Positions 53,326 through 64,000 of a stretch of 64,000 nt of DNA are shown piece after piece. This DNA is from Siphonodentalium dalli (taxonomy: Eukaryota > Mollusca > Scaphopoda > Gadilida > Siphonodentaliidae): contig CP136066.1 in assembly GCA_032622095.1 (NCBI GenBank), forward strand, positions 59,986,609 through 60,050,608, read 5' to 3'. Every line of letters begins with the position of its first letter. The stretch's first letter is position 1. Under the pieces are notes generated by a model that saw only the letters and a program-made list of their open reading frames with translations, did no database searches and had not been told where the DNA came from. A program made the position numbers and the translations under genes.

Positions 53326-54790
53326 CTACTCTCGGTAGAACAAGTTGAAACCAACTCTTTCTGGAAGGTAAACATATATAATTTATGAAACTGATTCTTG
53401 GCCTTACCGGAATTGGTGGCAGCTATGTATGGTAAGACTATATGTGAAGGTACCCTACCGAAAAATTAGCCTGTTTTCAGCGGTTGACCAGCTATACACC
53501 ATTGGTTAAAAGTTAATCACATCACCAAAAACAGAACGTTCTATTTGTTATTATTGGGTACATGGTGATACTAGATTGGAACGTTGTTATTTGATTCTGG
53601 TTTGTTTGAGATTTCACGACGTCATGGTGGAGAATGTAACGTTCTGCGTCAAAAAATCATGACGATTCAGATAAACTGTCGCCCGTCAACTCTATACAAA
53701 ACTAGCACGCTGGATTGAGCTTATCTTGTCATATATTTTTCGAAAGACTGGTATATGTTCTACCGGGAGGTATTACATTTATTTTCCTGATCCTATAAAT
53801 ATTGCAATATAGGCAAAAACTTAACCCTCCCCCAATGTCATAAAATGCTAAGTATAGCCATCGCCGGGGATTAGATACTAGAATGATAGTATAGCGCGTA
53901 TTATTTTCTTTTATTTAGTGTAGAACACACATAGCAAGTGTAAAATGCTAATTGCCAACCATATACACTATTAGAAGAGTATCTAAATCCAAGATGGCGT
54001 CCAATATGGTATTCAGTTTTTATTTTAAGACTAAGTGAAGCGACATACGAAAAATCCAGAAAACGAACGTCCCCAGTGTTAAAATGTATATTATTTTAAT
54101 GACCATATAGAATAGTATTTCATATGAAACATTAGTTTTACCAATAATTCATCTTATCAATTGGTAAAATAATAGTCAAAAATTTATTCCGACAGTCAAT
54201 GTCATAAAATTCGAACTAAAGTTGTCGCCTGGGATTGGAACCACGAATGATCGTATAATGCGCAGTATTTTGTTTTATTTAATGTAGAATACACATGCAA
54301 ATTGACCAGAGAAAATTGCCATCCATATTTGTTATTAGAAGAGTATCATAATCCGAGATGGCGTTCAATATGGCGTCCAATTTTAATTTTAAAACTTAGT
54401 GAACGGCATACGACAAATACAGAAAAGGAACGTCCCCAGTGGTATATTATATATCATTTTACTGACTACATAGAATATTTCATATCAAACATTAGATTCA
54501 GCATTAATCCATATTATCACTTGATGAAATAATTAGACAAAAAAACTTAACCACCCCTACAGTCACAAACATCCACACAGATGGGCCGCTGGGGATTGTA
54601 GTACAGGCCAAAAAGAAATGAGCATACATTTTTTATTTCATTTGTGCTGAATACGATAAATAAACAAAAGTTTGAAGTCACGCCCACTATTGCGCCATAA
54701 TGGCGGCCAACATGGCAGTTAAGTTTAATGTCAACACTTTGTGAACAACTAATACGATATGCGGGCAAAGAACGTCTCATATGGTATTAC

Positions 54791-56715
54791 TTATGCGATG
54801 TATTAGCTATATAGAATGTGTGTTTCCATTATTAAATGGCAATCAACATATATGTTATCTTCATAAATATGAGCAACAGTTGCTTTTATCAATCATAAAA
54901 ACTACATGGCTCTGATAGCCAACCATTCAATTAACGTTCAGTGACTAAAGGTCAAACATGACTCCAGTGACGACATGTTCATAGAAACATAGAGACAGAT
55001 GGATATGAGAAATACATTTATAATTCCCACATTTTCATTGAATATGAGTCATACAATGTGAACCTATGCATTTACAGCAATGGACACTTGAGCATGGCAT
55101 GTCCAGTTTTTCTTGAGAAACACAAAGGACCCTACTGGGTGAACAAGAACACAACACTATATGCCAGTGATTTTGAGTTGATTACATCACTCTGATTTAC
55201 ACTCATTTACTTGTATCCCCATAAACACTAGATCAACGACGAAGGTGTTATGAATCCCGATCATCAACACTGATATGAGGTCTATGTTAAGTGAAAATAA
55301 CTTTCGCATATCTGTGCCAGTTTGGGGGTAGGTGGTTTATGTGTGGACTGAGTATATTGATTTCGCGGTAAGATCGGCGCTGTCTTTCCGCCACCCATAA
55401 GAATACAATGTATGCCGTGATATGGCCTAGTCGCCATAGACCAAACCATAAACACAATTTGAATATCTATATATCAAGACTAATGACTAGTGTTTATTGT
55501 GAATTGCCTTATGCCTGTCACCATTTCAATTGTGTTTATATTTGCTACTAGTCTACAGTTTTTCATTACTTACCATTTTATCCATTTCAAATGCCACCTG
55601 ACTCAAAAGAACCGTGGACAAAACAATTTTTTTTAGTGACATTCTAATTTGCTAGTGAGTTGCGTGATTATGAATATAATCTAACGGCAATCATAAATGG
55701 AACACTAACGTGCATGTTCAGTGAGATTATCGCACTATCACCTATGTATCAATAAAATGTATTAGCATGAGAGATATTACTACACATGTAGTCCGGACCC
55801 ACGTCCCTAAGAACTAATACAGATATGATATCCACCAGAGATATAGAAGATTCAATTTCATTAGTCTAGCCAGGGAACTCAATATCTTCTGTTTGTAACA
55901 TATATGAATCCGATTGACATTCACAACAATTTAACTAAGATATTAGTCGAGACTAAAATATCAATGAACGGAAAAACATGCACATCAAGCAATATATGGC
56001 GAGAACAACTTATATGCATAGGTATGCGGTGTTATTCTCTTATTTCACGCTGAGCCGAAACTCGGACGATTATACAAACCAGCAACCTCTAGATCACTAT
56101 AACGCATATTTATAACCTATTTTTACGCTGATTGAATTATATGGACATTGTGTTATGCCATTAAAGAGCATTTTGTGTGTGTGTGCGATGATGACTTCCG
56201 TGTTACGTTAATAGGTAGTTACTATGATGTGTGAACTTTGATTGCTCGTGGACTCATATCCCACTTTCCCAAAACCAGAGATCGATTAGATATCTTATTT
56301 GCTGTATTTCAAAATGTATGCCATTTTTGTCTTTTGCGTTACTGCATATAACAACAGTTAGTGATTCTGTTATTTAATGTTTCATTTGGCCAAAACTATT
56401 GCAAGGCTCTCTGAAAATGTTGGTGGAAATTCAAAAGGACATGTTAAGGAGGACTGCTCATTCAAGACTATCACAATATATTAATAGTGATATGATAGTC
56501 ATATGGTAGTATTGAACATTACAACATCACTTCGCATCGCATCGAGTGCATGATTATTTGTAACGGTTAATGACCATCCTCTATTATTACCAGTTGTCTA
56601 CATATTGTGAGTGCTTACTTACTTAACGTCTCAAAATGACATAAAATTGTCAAACAATAGTCAAAATGCGCACTGGAGATCGATACACGATACACGATTC
56701 AGCAAATTAAACTAT
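54791..56715. other. foldback spacer, first part, no gene
   Basis: Non-coding and AT-rich. Nothing recognised. Confidence 0.5.
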
Positions 56716-56719
56716 TTAA

Positions 56720-57363
56720 AGGGGTACTGTACACAAAGAGAGGCGATTTTTTTATTTACTCCCATTGAAATAACTTTCAAGTTAGATTGTGTTCGTGTTA
56801 TATGAGTTTCGTATAAACCAAATTTAGCGAAGAAAATATTGATCTTGGAAACAAAAATATTACGATTTCAAACTACGCGCCATGTTTTTGACCTTCACCG
56901 GAGAAGACGCAGGTCGCAGGAAGAACCGGAAGTTCATTGCTCACAGCTTCGATTGATGCATTCAATCTCTTCCATCGAACAATCTCACTCCCTATAAAAT
57001 ACTTGACGCTTTATGACTCTTGTTTCTTTCTCCTTTTTTTCCGAATCGGTTATAACGGGCCTTCTTTTGCAGGTAACATGTTTTGTTTGCAACTCAATAA
57101 TGTTCGCGAACGGCCGTCGATAAAAGACACGCAACATATGCGATTTCAAGAACGGTAACTCGTAATGGCATAATTCTCCATTTTATGACTCCAGCCATAA
57201 ATAAATTTATATTAAATAATTCAATTTTACTTTTACGATAGCCTGTTAACCGGAACGTTTTCAGTAAACATTGTCGACTCAAATTAGTTATTTTATAATA
57301 TAATATTCATATTAGATCGCTATTGTTACCGGGAATTTATTGAAATTGGGGTACAGTACCCCT
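56720..57363. mobile_element. 644-bp TTAA-flanked MITE, Kolobok-like ends
   Basis: Perfect 13-bp inverted ends AGGGGTACTGTAC, flanked by TTAA (56716-56719 and 57364-57367). A TTAA duplication with 5'-RGG ends is the Kolobok pattern; piggyBac ends would begin CCY. No transposase. Nested in the spacer of the large foldback. Confidence 0.75.
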
Positions 57364-57367
57364 TTAA

Positions 57368-57789
57368 GTTATTCTCGGAATTTCGCTAAGTGTTTTTTAT
57401 TTTGGTTGGTTTGTCTTTCTCCAAATATTTGATATAAAGTTCCTTATAATTGCTAAACAATACAACCTAAACATTCAACAAATGCAAATTTCCATCCAGT
57501 ATTAATCCTTGCGTCATAGCTAAGGGTGTGACATTTGGAACGTGATGTAGGATACTACCAAACCAATGGCAACATGAAAGACACGGTTTACTCGCCCGTA
57601 GGGAGCTGGTCGACAGTTTATTAAGTTTATTTGAGACAGTCATGTCAAAGGTTTATCTGAAAAAAATGTTGTCTTACCACCATCACTCAAACACAACATT
57701 TCGACGTCTAATATAAACACACACTCGAAACAATATATCGCTTCAAACTGCCGATTGATACATTTTGACCGGCTTTCGTATTCATTGTT
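57368..57789. other. foldback spacer, last part, no gene
   Basis: Non-coding; nothing recognised. Confidence 0.5.
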
Positions 57790-59235
57790 CGCAACGTGTT
57801 GACATTATAATTAGACGTCATGTTGGATTTTGGTTGTCTCCTAAGACCAGATGTGGGTGCAAATTTGACATTTTATGTTTCTTCGTTGTATTCAACGCAA
57901 AGTAATTCCTAACGATTTGCTGAATTCTTTGCATTCTGGACTATAGTCACAAGTGCCGCCATTATGTGGACGTTTGTGACTGGGTGGTGGTTAAGTTTTT
58001 ATTTACTAATTCTCCAACTGATAAGATGGACTAATGGTGAAACTACTGTTCCATATGATATATCGTCTATGTAGTCACTTCAATGATATACAATGCCACA
58101 GGGGATGTCCCCTTTATAGTTCGTCCGTATATCCGTTCGCTAAGTGGTACAATTAAAATTGGACGCCATATTGGACGCCATCTTGTAGTTTCATTCTCTT
58201 CTAATAGTGAATATTGATGGAAATTCATACCTGTCACTTCGTATGTGTGTTCTACATTAAATAAAACAAAAATACTGCGCACCATGCTATCATTCGTGGT
58301 TCCAATCCCAGGCGATAACTTTATTTCAAATTTTATGACATTGGATGGAGGAATAAATTTTTACCTATTATTTTACCAATTGAAAAGATGTATTAATGGT
58401 CAAATTAATGTTTGATATGAAATGTTATTCTATGTAGTCATTACAATAATATAGATTTTACCACTGGGGATGTTCCTTTTCTGGATTATTCGTATGTCAC
58501 TTCACAAAGTCTTAAAATAAAAACTGACCGCCATATTGGACGCCATCTTGGATTTTGATACTCTTCTAATAGTGAATATTGTTGGAAATTCGCATTTTAC
58601 ACTTGCTATGTGTGTTCTACACTAATTAAAATCAAATACTACGCACTATTCTATCATTCTGGGATCCAATCCACGGCGATGGCTATACTCAGCATTTTAT
58701 GACATTTGGGGGAGGGTTAAGTTTTTGCCTATTATTGCAAGATTGGTAGGGACAGGATAATAAAGTTTATACCTCTTAGTAGAAAATACTCCAGTCTTTC
58801 CAAACATATATGATGTGATAAGCTAGGTCGAGCGTGCTAGTTTTGTACAGAGTTGACGGGCGACAGTTTATCTGAATCGTCATGTTTTTTTGATGCAGAA
58901 CGTTACATTCTCTACCATGACGTCGTGAAATCTCAAACAAACCAGGAAAAATAAGAACGTTCCAATCTAGTATCACCATGTACCCAATAATAACAAATAG
59001 AATGTTCTGTTTTTGGTGATGTGCATAACTTTTAACCAATTGTGTATAGCTGGTCAACCGCTGAAAACAGGCTAATTTTTCGGTAGGGTACCTTCACAAA
59101 TAGTCTTACCATACATAGCTGCCACCAATTCCGGCAAGGCCAAGAATCATTTTCATAAATTATATGGATTTACCTTCCAGAAAAAGTTGGTTTCAACTTG
59201 TTCTACCGAGGGCATTTGGCCGCTCCTCTATATAC

Positions 59236-60490
59236 CCCACGAGGTCAACCTAGAACATTTTACTCGCTCGCTCATCTCCGGTCGGTGTTATTAACCCCAC
59301 AAATGCCGATATTGGCTAAGAGAGCCTGGGTCAGATTGCGAGAACGAAAGTATGATATCGTTTGTCCTCGTTGTTATTTTTACTTTTTAAAAGTAAGATT
59401 CTTTCTATTCCTGTGTGTGTCAATCTCTGAGAAATCATAATGCCGCGCATCAACTCAAACACACACTTAATTGATATGCATGTGCTAACTTATGTCGTTC
59501 TGACAAGCATCGTGATCCCAAATATATTACTATATGCTTCTTGCAAATCATTAAATTCGCACCCACGTGTTGACGAAAATGATATGACATGGGCTTTTCG
59601 AACAAGAATGTGTTCAATTAAAACAATGTCATAAATCGTCATTCCAATATACGTAATAACTACAGATTTAACTTATTATTATTGAACTTTCAGACACTGT
59701 GTCACCCTCTATGGAACTTTACATTCATCTGCATAGTGTACGTGCATCACCGGTTGTATATTATATGCTACATGTATTATAATTCTTTCAACATATTGGG
59801 TTTCTTAGTTTGGTTTACTTTCAAACGTATGTGTGCAATCGTTATAAGTAAATCCCATAACGCCAGGTCAAGAACGGGGTCCGTTGGTAGACATAATCGG
59901 TATTAGTATTATTGGTATTAGTTAAAACCACAATAATAAGAAATCACATTACAATTTTGTTCATATACCAATAATAAATATCGCGTAAATAGCATGTCCC
60001 GCAGCGTCCCGAGCTCTTTTTGTTTATATAGTATTTTACCGGATTTTGAGGGGTTAATAACATCGGCCGTGGACGCGTCAACGAGTCAATATAAATATAT
60101 GGAATTCACGCTCAGGTGTATTGCACTGCCACGCATCACCAAAATATACTGTCCCAAAACACACGAAGACACCCGTAATCACCCGGGCTCTCTTATCCAA
60201 TATCGGTATTTGCGGGGTTAATAACACCGGCCGGAGTCGAGCGAGCGAGTAAAATTTTCTAGGTTGACCTCGTGGGGTATGTCGCTACGTTATAACGTCG
60301 AGATATAATGTCCACGGGCCCATGGGGGCGCCCGGGCGGTCCAGGGCGGTCCAGGACGGTCCCGGGCGATCCCGGGCTATTTTTGTTTATATAGTATTTT
60401 ACCGGAATTTGAGGGGTTAATAACATCGACCGTGGACGCGTCAACGAGTATATATATGGAATTAACACTCAGGTGTATACTGCACTACCA
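59236..60490. repeat. outer modules of the large foldback, right side
   Basis: 59236-59330 repeats 53000-53090 in direct orientation; 60000-60490 carries inverted copies, including two versions of the TTTGTTTATATAGTATTTTA, GAGGGGTTAATAACATCG, GTGGACGCGTCAACGAGT series. The intervening 59331-59990 is unique non-coding sequence. Confidence 0.7.
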
Positions 60491-60880
60491 CGCCTAAAAA
60501 CATTTGGGTCGAGTTCGTAAAAGTGGTACGAAAAAGTGTCCGACCTGTGCGCGGTCCGATTTTTTTGGGAGAATGTGGCAAATGACGCCAAATTCTCAAG
60601 TGGCCAGCTGGGCGGAACATTTTGGGCCGAAAAGTTTTTGGGTCGAGTTCGTAAAAGTGGTCCGAAAAAGTGTCCGACCTGTGCTCGGTCCGATTTTTTG
60701 GGGAAAATGTGGCAAATGACCACGGCAACGTACTTATTGAAAAATAACAAAAAAGTGTCCAACCTGTGCTCCGTCGGATTTCTTGGGGAAAATAGTGGCA
60801 ACTGACCACGGGAACATAAAAAAACAAAGATTTTGGCCGAAACAATTTGGGTCGAAAAGTCCGAATTATTTTAGCTGTAA
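60490..60880. repeat. satellite-like family R2, inverted orientation
   Basis: Two to three units of GGGTCGAGTTCGTAAAAGTG, GTCCGAAAAAGTGTCCGACC, TGTGCTCGGTCCGATTTTTT and AATGTGGCAAATGACC, the complement of the units at 11.2-12.0 kb. Frames on either strand across it are by-products. Confidence 0.75.
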
Positions 60881-60883
60881 TGG

Positions 60884-62280
60884 CAGGGGGGGTCGGAAAA
60901 AAATTCCAGGCACGTATGATGGGGTGGGTGGGTGTCTCTTGGGTCCAAAAAGCAGTTTTTTCCATATGCCAAATTTGTTTTCCATTCCTGCTATTGAGTC
61001 TTATTTTGATGTGTTTTGAACAGAAACGGGTCATATATAGTTAATAGTAATGCTATACTACATATTGAGGTTATCAAACGTTGGATCAGTTGCACAATTG
61101 CCAACAATAACCCAAATTCAACTTGATAGAACTAGAAACTGCGCTATTGGAAAAATAAAATTTAATCAGGATTCCATCTACTGATGCAACAACATAAGAA
61201 TAACTATGCAGAACTCAGCTGAAAATAAGTAATAAAATGAAAGAACACTTGACCATATGTGACATGGAAATAAAGATATAATAAATAATGGAATAAAACA
61301 GACTTTTGACAACGTAAAACATAAAATCTTAACAAATAAATTGAAGGCCAGCCGAGCCAGCTTGAACAATTTCACATTGTTTTCCATGTTAATGTGGATC
61401 AGCTTGTAATGTTAATCACAGTAACGAAGATTTTATCGTCACTGATATCGTGAGCAAACAAAGAAGTGAGATTGGGCTATCCATCCATATTATTCCCAAT
61501 TATTACGAAGCCTATTACTTCAGGCAGTGGCTACCAGCCTGTCATTACACGCTATAACATGTTTCCTCAGTTCTGGTTTCTGAGATGCACCTAGAAGTCT
61601 TTAGAGTCGCGCGGGTATATCATGGTTATGTTTGGTATTAGCATTATTCTTCAAACTGGGATTAACTGGGATGAACAGTTGTATTCACACATGTTTTGAT
61701 AAACAATTTGATTATCCATTATTCTGCTGTGGTTATGGAGTCGATTAATTAGGCATTACTGTATATCACATAGCAAATATCAAAATATCAAATAATCTGA
61801 AATTTGTTGTACCGGTACCATCTATTATGTATAGAATACTCAAATGTGATTATGTGACTAGATCATGTGACTATATATTATGAAAATGAATATTAATAAA
61901 AACTTTGGCACTCTGCCTATATATCCCTAGAAATGTGATTATGTTGACACATTTCTTGATTAATGACACTTATATGATAAATTCAAATAGTATCGTTATC
62001 TCATTATGCACTGTTCTATTCAAATATCGCGCAATAAATTATGATAATGCAAGATAATCAGCTATTTTGTTGCTCAATTGATAATTTTCTCAAATTTAGG
62101 GGGTGGGTGTCCGAAAATGACCGGAAAAAACTTCCTGAAACGGAAAAAAAGGGTGGGTGTCCAAAATTGCCTGGTAAAAAAGGCCGGAAACGGAAGAAAT
62201 TGGGTGGGTGGGTCCCCCGAGGCCGGAAAAAATTAAAATGATCATACGTGCCTGGAAATTTTATCCGACCCCCCCCCCTG
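60884..62280. mobile_element. 1.4-kb hAT-like non-autonomous element
   Basis: The left end is CAGGGGGGGTCGGAAAAAAA followed by TTCCAGGCACGTATGAT; the right end is the diverged complement (ATCATACGTGCCTGGAAATT, then CCGACCCC..CTG). GTAATGG directly flanks both ends (60877-60883 and 62281-62287). CAGGG ends with a 7-8-bp duplication fit hAT. A GGGTGGGTGTCC-rich minisatellite lies just inside the right end. No transposase. Confidence 0.7.
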
Positions 62281-62538
62281 GTAATGGTGGAGGAAAGACC
62301 GCTTATTAATTAATTCAGAACGTCATCGGAGGCAGAACTTTTACGATGTATATTCGGGTCCTAATCACTCTTCCCATTCGGAATATGCGATAAAAAATAA
62401 TAGGACCTCGGTTTATTCATCCTGGTGTATAGCGTGTCCCTATATACTCAGAATATGGCAGTATTGTGCCAACCCTTGAATTTACTGGTGGCTTGGAGAG
62501 TATATACATGTCTACTGTATATCCCATTATATATCCAA
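62281..62538. other. spacer, no gene
   Basis: Non-coding; nothing recognised. Confidence 0.5.
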
Positions 62539-63409
62539 CTAGAAGGTGACCCGACTTCGTCCGGGCTTTGACCTTGAATTGTCTATTTTGAAGGCCAGGG
62601 TCAAGTGGGGTCACGATTTGACCCGTCCAAAACACTGCCCGAACAAAAGTACCCGACAAAAGTACCCGTCGAAATCCACCCGGTTTTACTCGATTTGACC
62701 TTGAATTGATCATTTTGAAGGTCTGGGTCAGGTCGGGGTCACGATTTGACCCGTCCAAAACACCCAGTGGACAAAAGTAAAATAAAATTTCGTCGAAATA
62801 CCATCAAAATTGGCGATTTGACCTTGAATTGACCCGATTTCAAGGTCAATGTCACGTCGCACGGGCAAATGAATATACTTATGAGACTCCCCATACGAAA
62901 GTACCCCCACATACCAAGTTTCATCGAAATCCCGTGCTATTCGGGCGTTTGACCTTGAAATGACCCGATTTCAAGGTCAATGTCACGTCGCACGGGCAAA
63001 TTAATATGCTTATGAGACTCCCCATACGAAAGTACCCCCACATACCAAGTTTCATCGAAATCCCGTGATATTCGGGCGTTTGACCTTGAAATGACCCGAT
63101 TTCAAGGTCAATGTCACGTCGCACGGGCAAATTAATAGGTTTATGCCACTCCCGGCCGAAAACACACCCACATACCAAGTTTCATCGAAATCCCGTGATA
63201 TTCGGGCGTTTGACCTTGAAATTACCCGATTTCACAGTCAATGTCACGTCGCACGGGCAAATTAATAGGCCCATGTCACTCCCCGGCCGAAAATACCCAC
63301 ACATACCAAGTTTCATCGAAATCGGCTCGGCCGTTTTTGAGTCCATCGATTACAGACAGACACACACACAGACACACACACACACAGATCTTCCAAAATA
63401 TATAATAGA
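62539..63409 (+). repeat. dispersed repeat family R1, copy 2 (full length)
   Basis: It begins CTAGAAGGTGACCCGACTTC, has four modules of 130-131 bp (landmark CATACCAAGTTTCATCG at 62911, 63041, 63171 and 63302), then CGGCTCGGCCGTTTTTGAGT, a CA/GA-rich tract and AAAATATATAATAGA. Each module has a TGACCTTGA and a TCAAGGTCA about 21 bp apart in inverted orientation. Same orientation and boundaries as 10187-11036. Confidence 0.85.
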
Positions 63410-63500
63410 CTAGAAGGTGACCCTACTTCGTCCGGGCTTTGACCTTGAATTGACCATTTTGAAGGTCAAGGTCAGGTGGGGTCAAACACCAACACCCCAA
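63410..63500 (+). repeat. start of a third R1 copy, abutting copy 2
   Basis: CTAGAAGGTGACCCTACTTC follows the previous copy without a gap, so copies 2 and 3 are head-to-tail; similarity fades after about 90 bp. Confidence 0.7.
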
Positions 63501-64000
63501 AAATGGTGGAAATCGGCCCAGCGGATACCGGGAAATCGGTCCAGCGGATACCGAGATACCCTATGCATAAAATTTCGTCCGTAAAAATCCGCCAGTTTAA
63601 CCAGATTTGATTTCCACTCAAGTATATAAACGCGCCTCATAAACACACGCTCATTAATTATCAAGTTTCATCGTAAAGATAAATTCCCATCGGTGCCCGA
63701 GATATCGCCAAGACGTCTGAAACAGTCAAATGCATCGGCCGGTTAAGCGTTAACGTGATCTAACGTTATGACCTCTAACGACGTCATAGAAGTTACGCAT
63801 TGTTTTTATCCTGATGGAAGATAGTACCACTTCTTCTTGATAATTGAGGCAGATAACTAAAACGGATACATACACATTATATATCGTTGGAAAGAGGAAA
63901 CACGAAAGATTCTCACAGTGTCATTATTATGACTGGCATTTTATTATTCGCGCTGTTTCGAATCGATTTGTAAGCACCGAACTCAAATGAAAGTCCCGTA
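63501..64000. other. end of window, no gene
   Basis: Non-coding; CGGTCCAGCGGATACCG-like doublet at 63517-63552. Nothing else recognised. Confidence 0.45.

Larger units (their letters stand above)
53330..59210. mobile_element. giant foldback: 1.45-kb inverted arms around a 3.0-kb spacer
   Basis: The left arm (about 53330-54790) and right arm (about 57790-59210) are diverged complements in the same block order: TCGGTAGAACAAGTTG, ATGAAACTGATTCTTGGCC, AACAGAACGTTCTATTTGTT, GATGGCGTCCAATATGG and ACTTAACC..CC blocks each recur inverted. Each arm contains three related modules of about 350 bp. The spacer (54790-57790) has no coding frame and carries a nested TTAA element. The outer ends are decorated by GC-rich modules. 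No transposase recognised. Confidence 0.75.

Noticed and set aside
60462-61034. 190-codon reverse-strand frame
   Set aside because: It crosses satellite family R2 and into the hAT-like element; repeated HFFSPKNRTEH-like peptide reflects the repeat.

Overview
This window is animal genomic DNA: AT-rich, intron-rich and packed with eukaryotic transposable elements. There are no bacterial-type operons or ribosome binding sites, and I recognised no rRNA, tRNA or CRISPR array. A secreted PAN/fibrinogen-domain gene, CR1/L2-like LINEs, a Ty3/gypsy element, an animal Mutator-type element and many foldback and MITE elements together suggest a marine invertebrate, most likely a lophotrochozoan. That placement is inference and I cannot name a species.

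The one convincing host gene runs on the + strand from about 9.07 to 39.27 kb. Four exons can be supported by reading frame, domain content and matching splice phases (1, 1, 2): signal peptide plus PAN/apple-like region (9069-9387), a 60-nt linker exon (24840-24899), the N-terminal half of a fibrinogen-related domain (31604-31931) and the C-terminal half with the stop (38955-39270). Its introns of 15.5, 6.7 and 7.0 kb hold much of the mobile DNA in the window. A truncated copy of the last exon (38426-38483) sits just upstream of the real one.

Layout. 0-3.1 kb: no gene seen, one small MITE-like element. 3.1-7.2 kb: full-length-looking LINE with an intact 1051-residue endonuclease/reverse-transcriptase ORF and a 20-A tail. 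7.2-9.1 kb: non-coding. 9.07-39.3 kb: the PAN/fibrinogen gene, with intron 1 carrying a nuclear-receptor-site-like repeat (10.2 kb), a diverged satellite-like family (11.2-12.2 kb), a decayed gypsy element (12.2-19.5 kb) with a -1 frameshift signal and an extra PPxY ORF, a 1.06-kb TIR element with target-site duplication (20.4 kb) and a LINE fragment (22.6-24.3 kb). Intron 2 carries a 120-bp GTTGGCCCAAC array, a 52-bp micro-element with an 8-bp duplication, and a large foldback. Intron 3 carries a LINE tail flanked by a 91-bp direct repeat, several palindromes and a TTAA-flanked MITE. 39.3-46.8 kb: repeats and minisatellites, no gene seen. 46.8-52.3 kb: a composite element with two direct 454-bp repeats around a Mutator-like transposase (interrupted by a 163-bp palindrome insert) and, tail-to-tail with it, an intact I-PpoI-like His-Cys box endonuclease. 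52.3-60.5 kb: a giant foldback with arms of about 1.45 kb. 60.5-64 kb: satellite-like repeats, a hAT-like non-autonomous element and a second copy of the repeat seen at 10.2 kb.

The most unusual content is the 46.8-52.3 kb element, which pairs a DDE transposase with a homing-endonuclease-type gene, followed by the gypsy element with an intact-looking frameshift heptamer and an accessory ORF with late-domain-like motifs.
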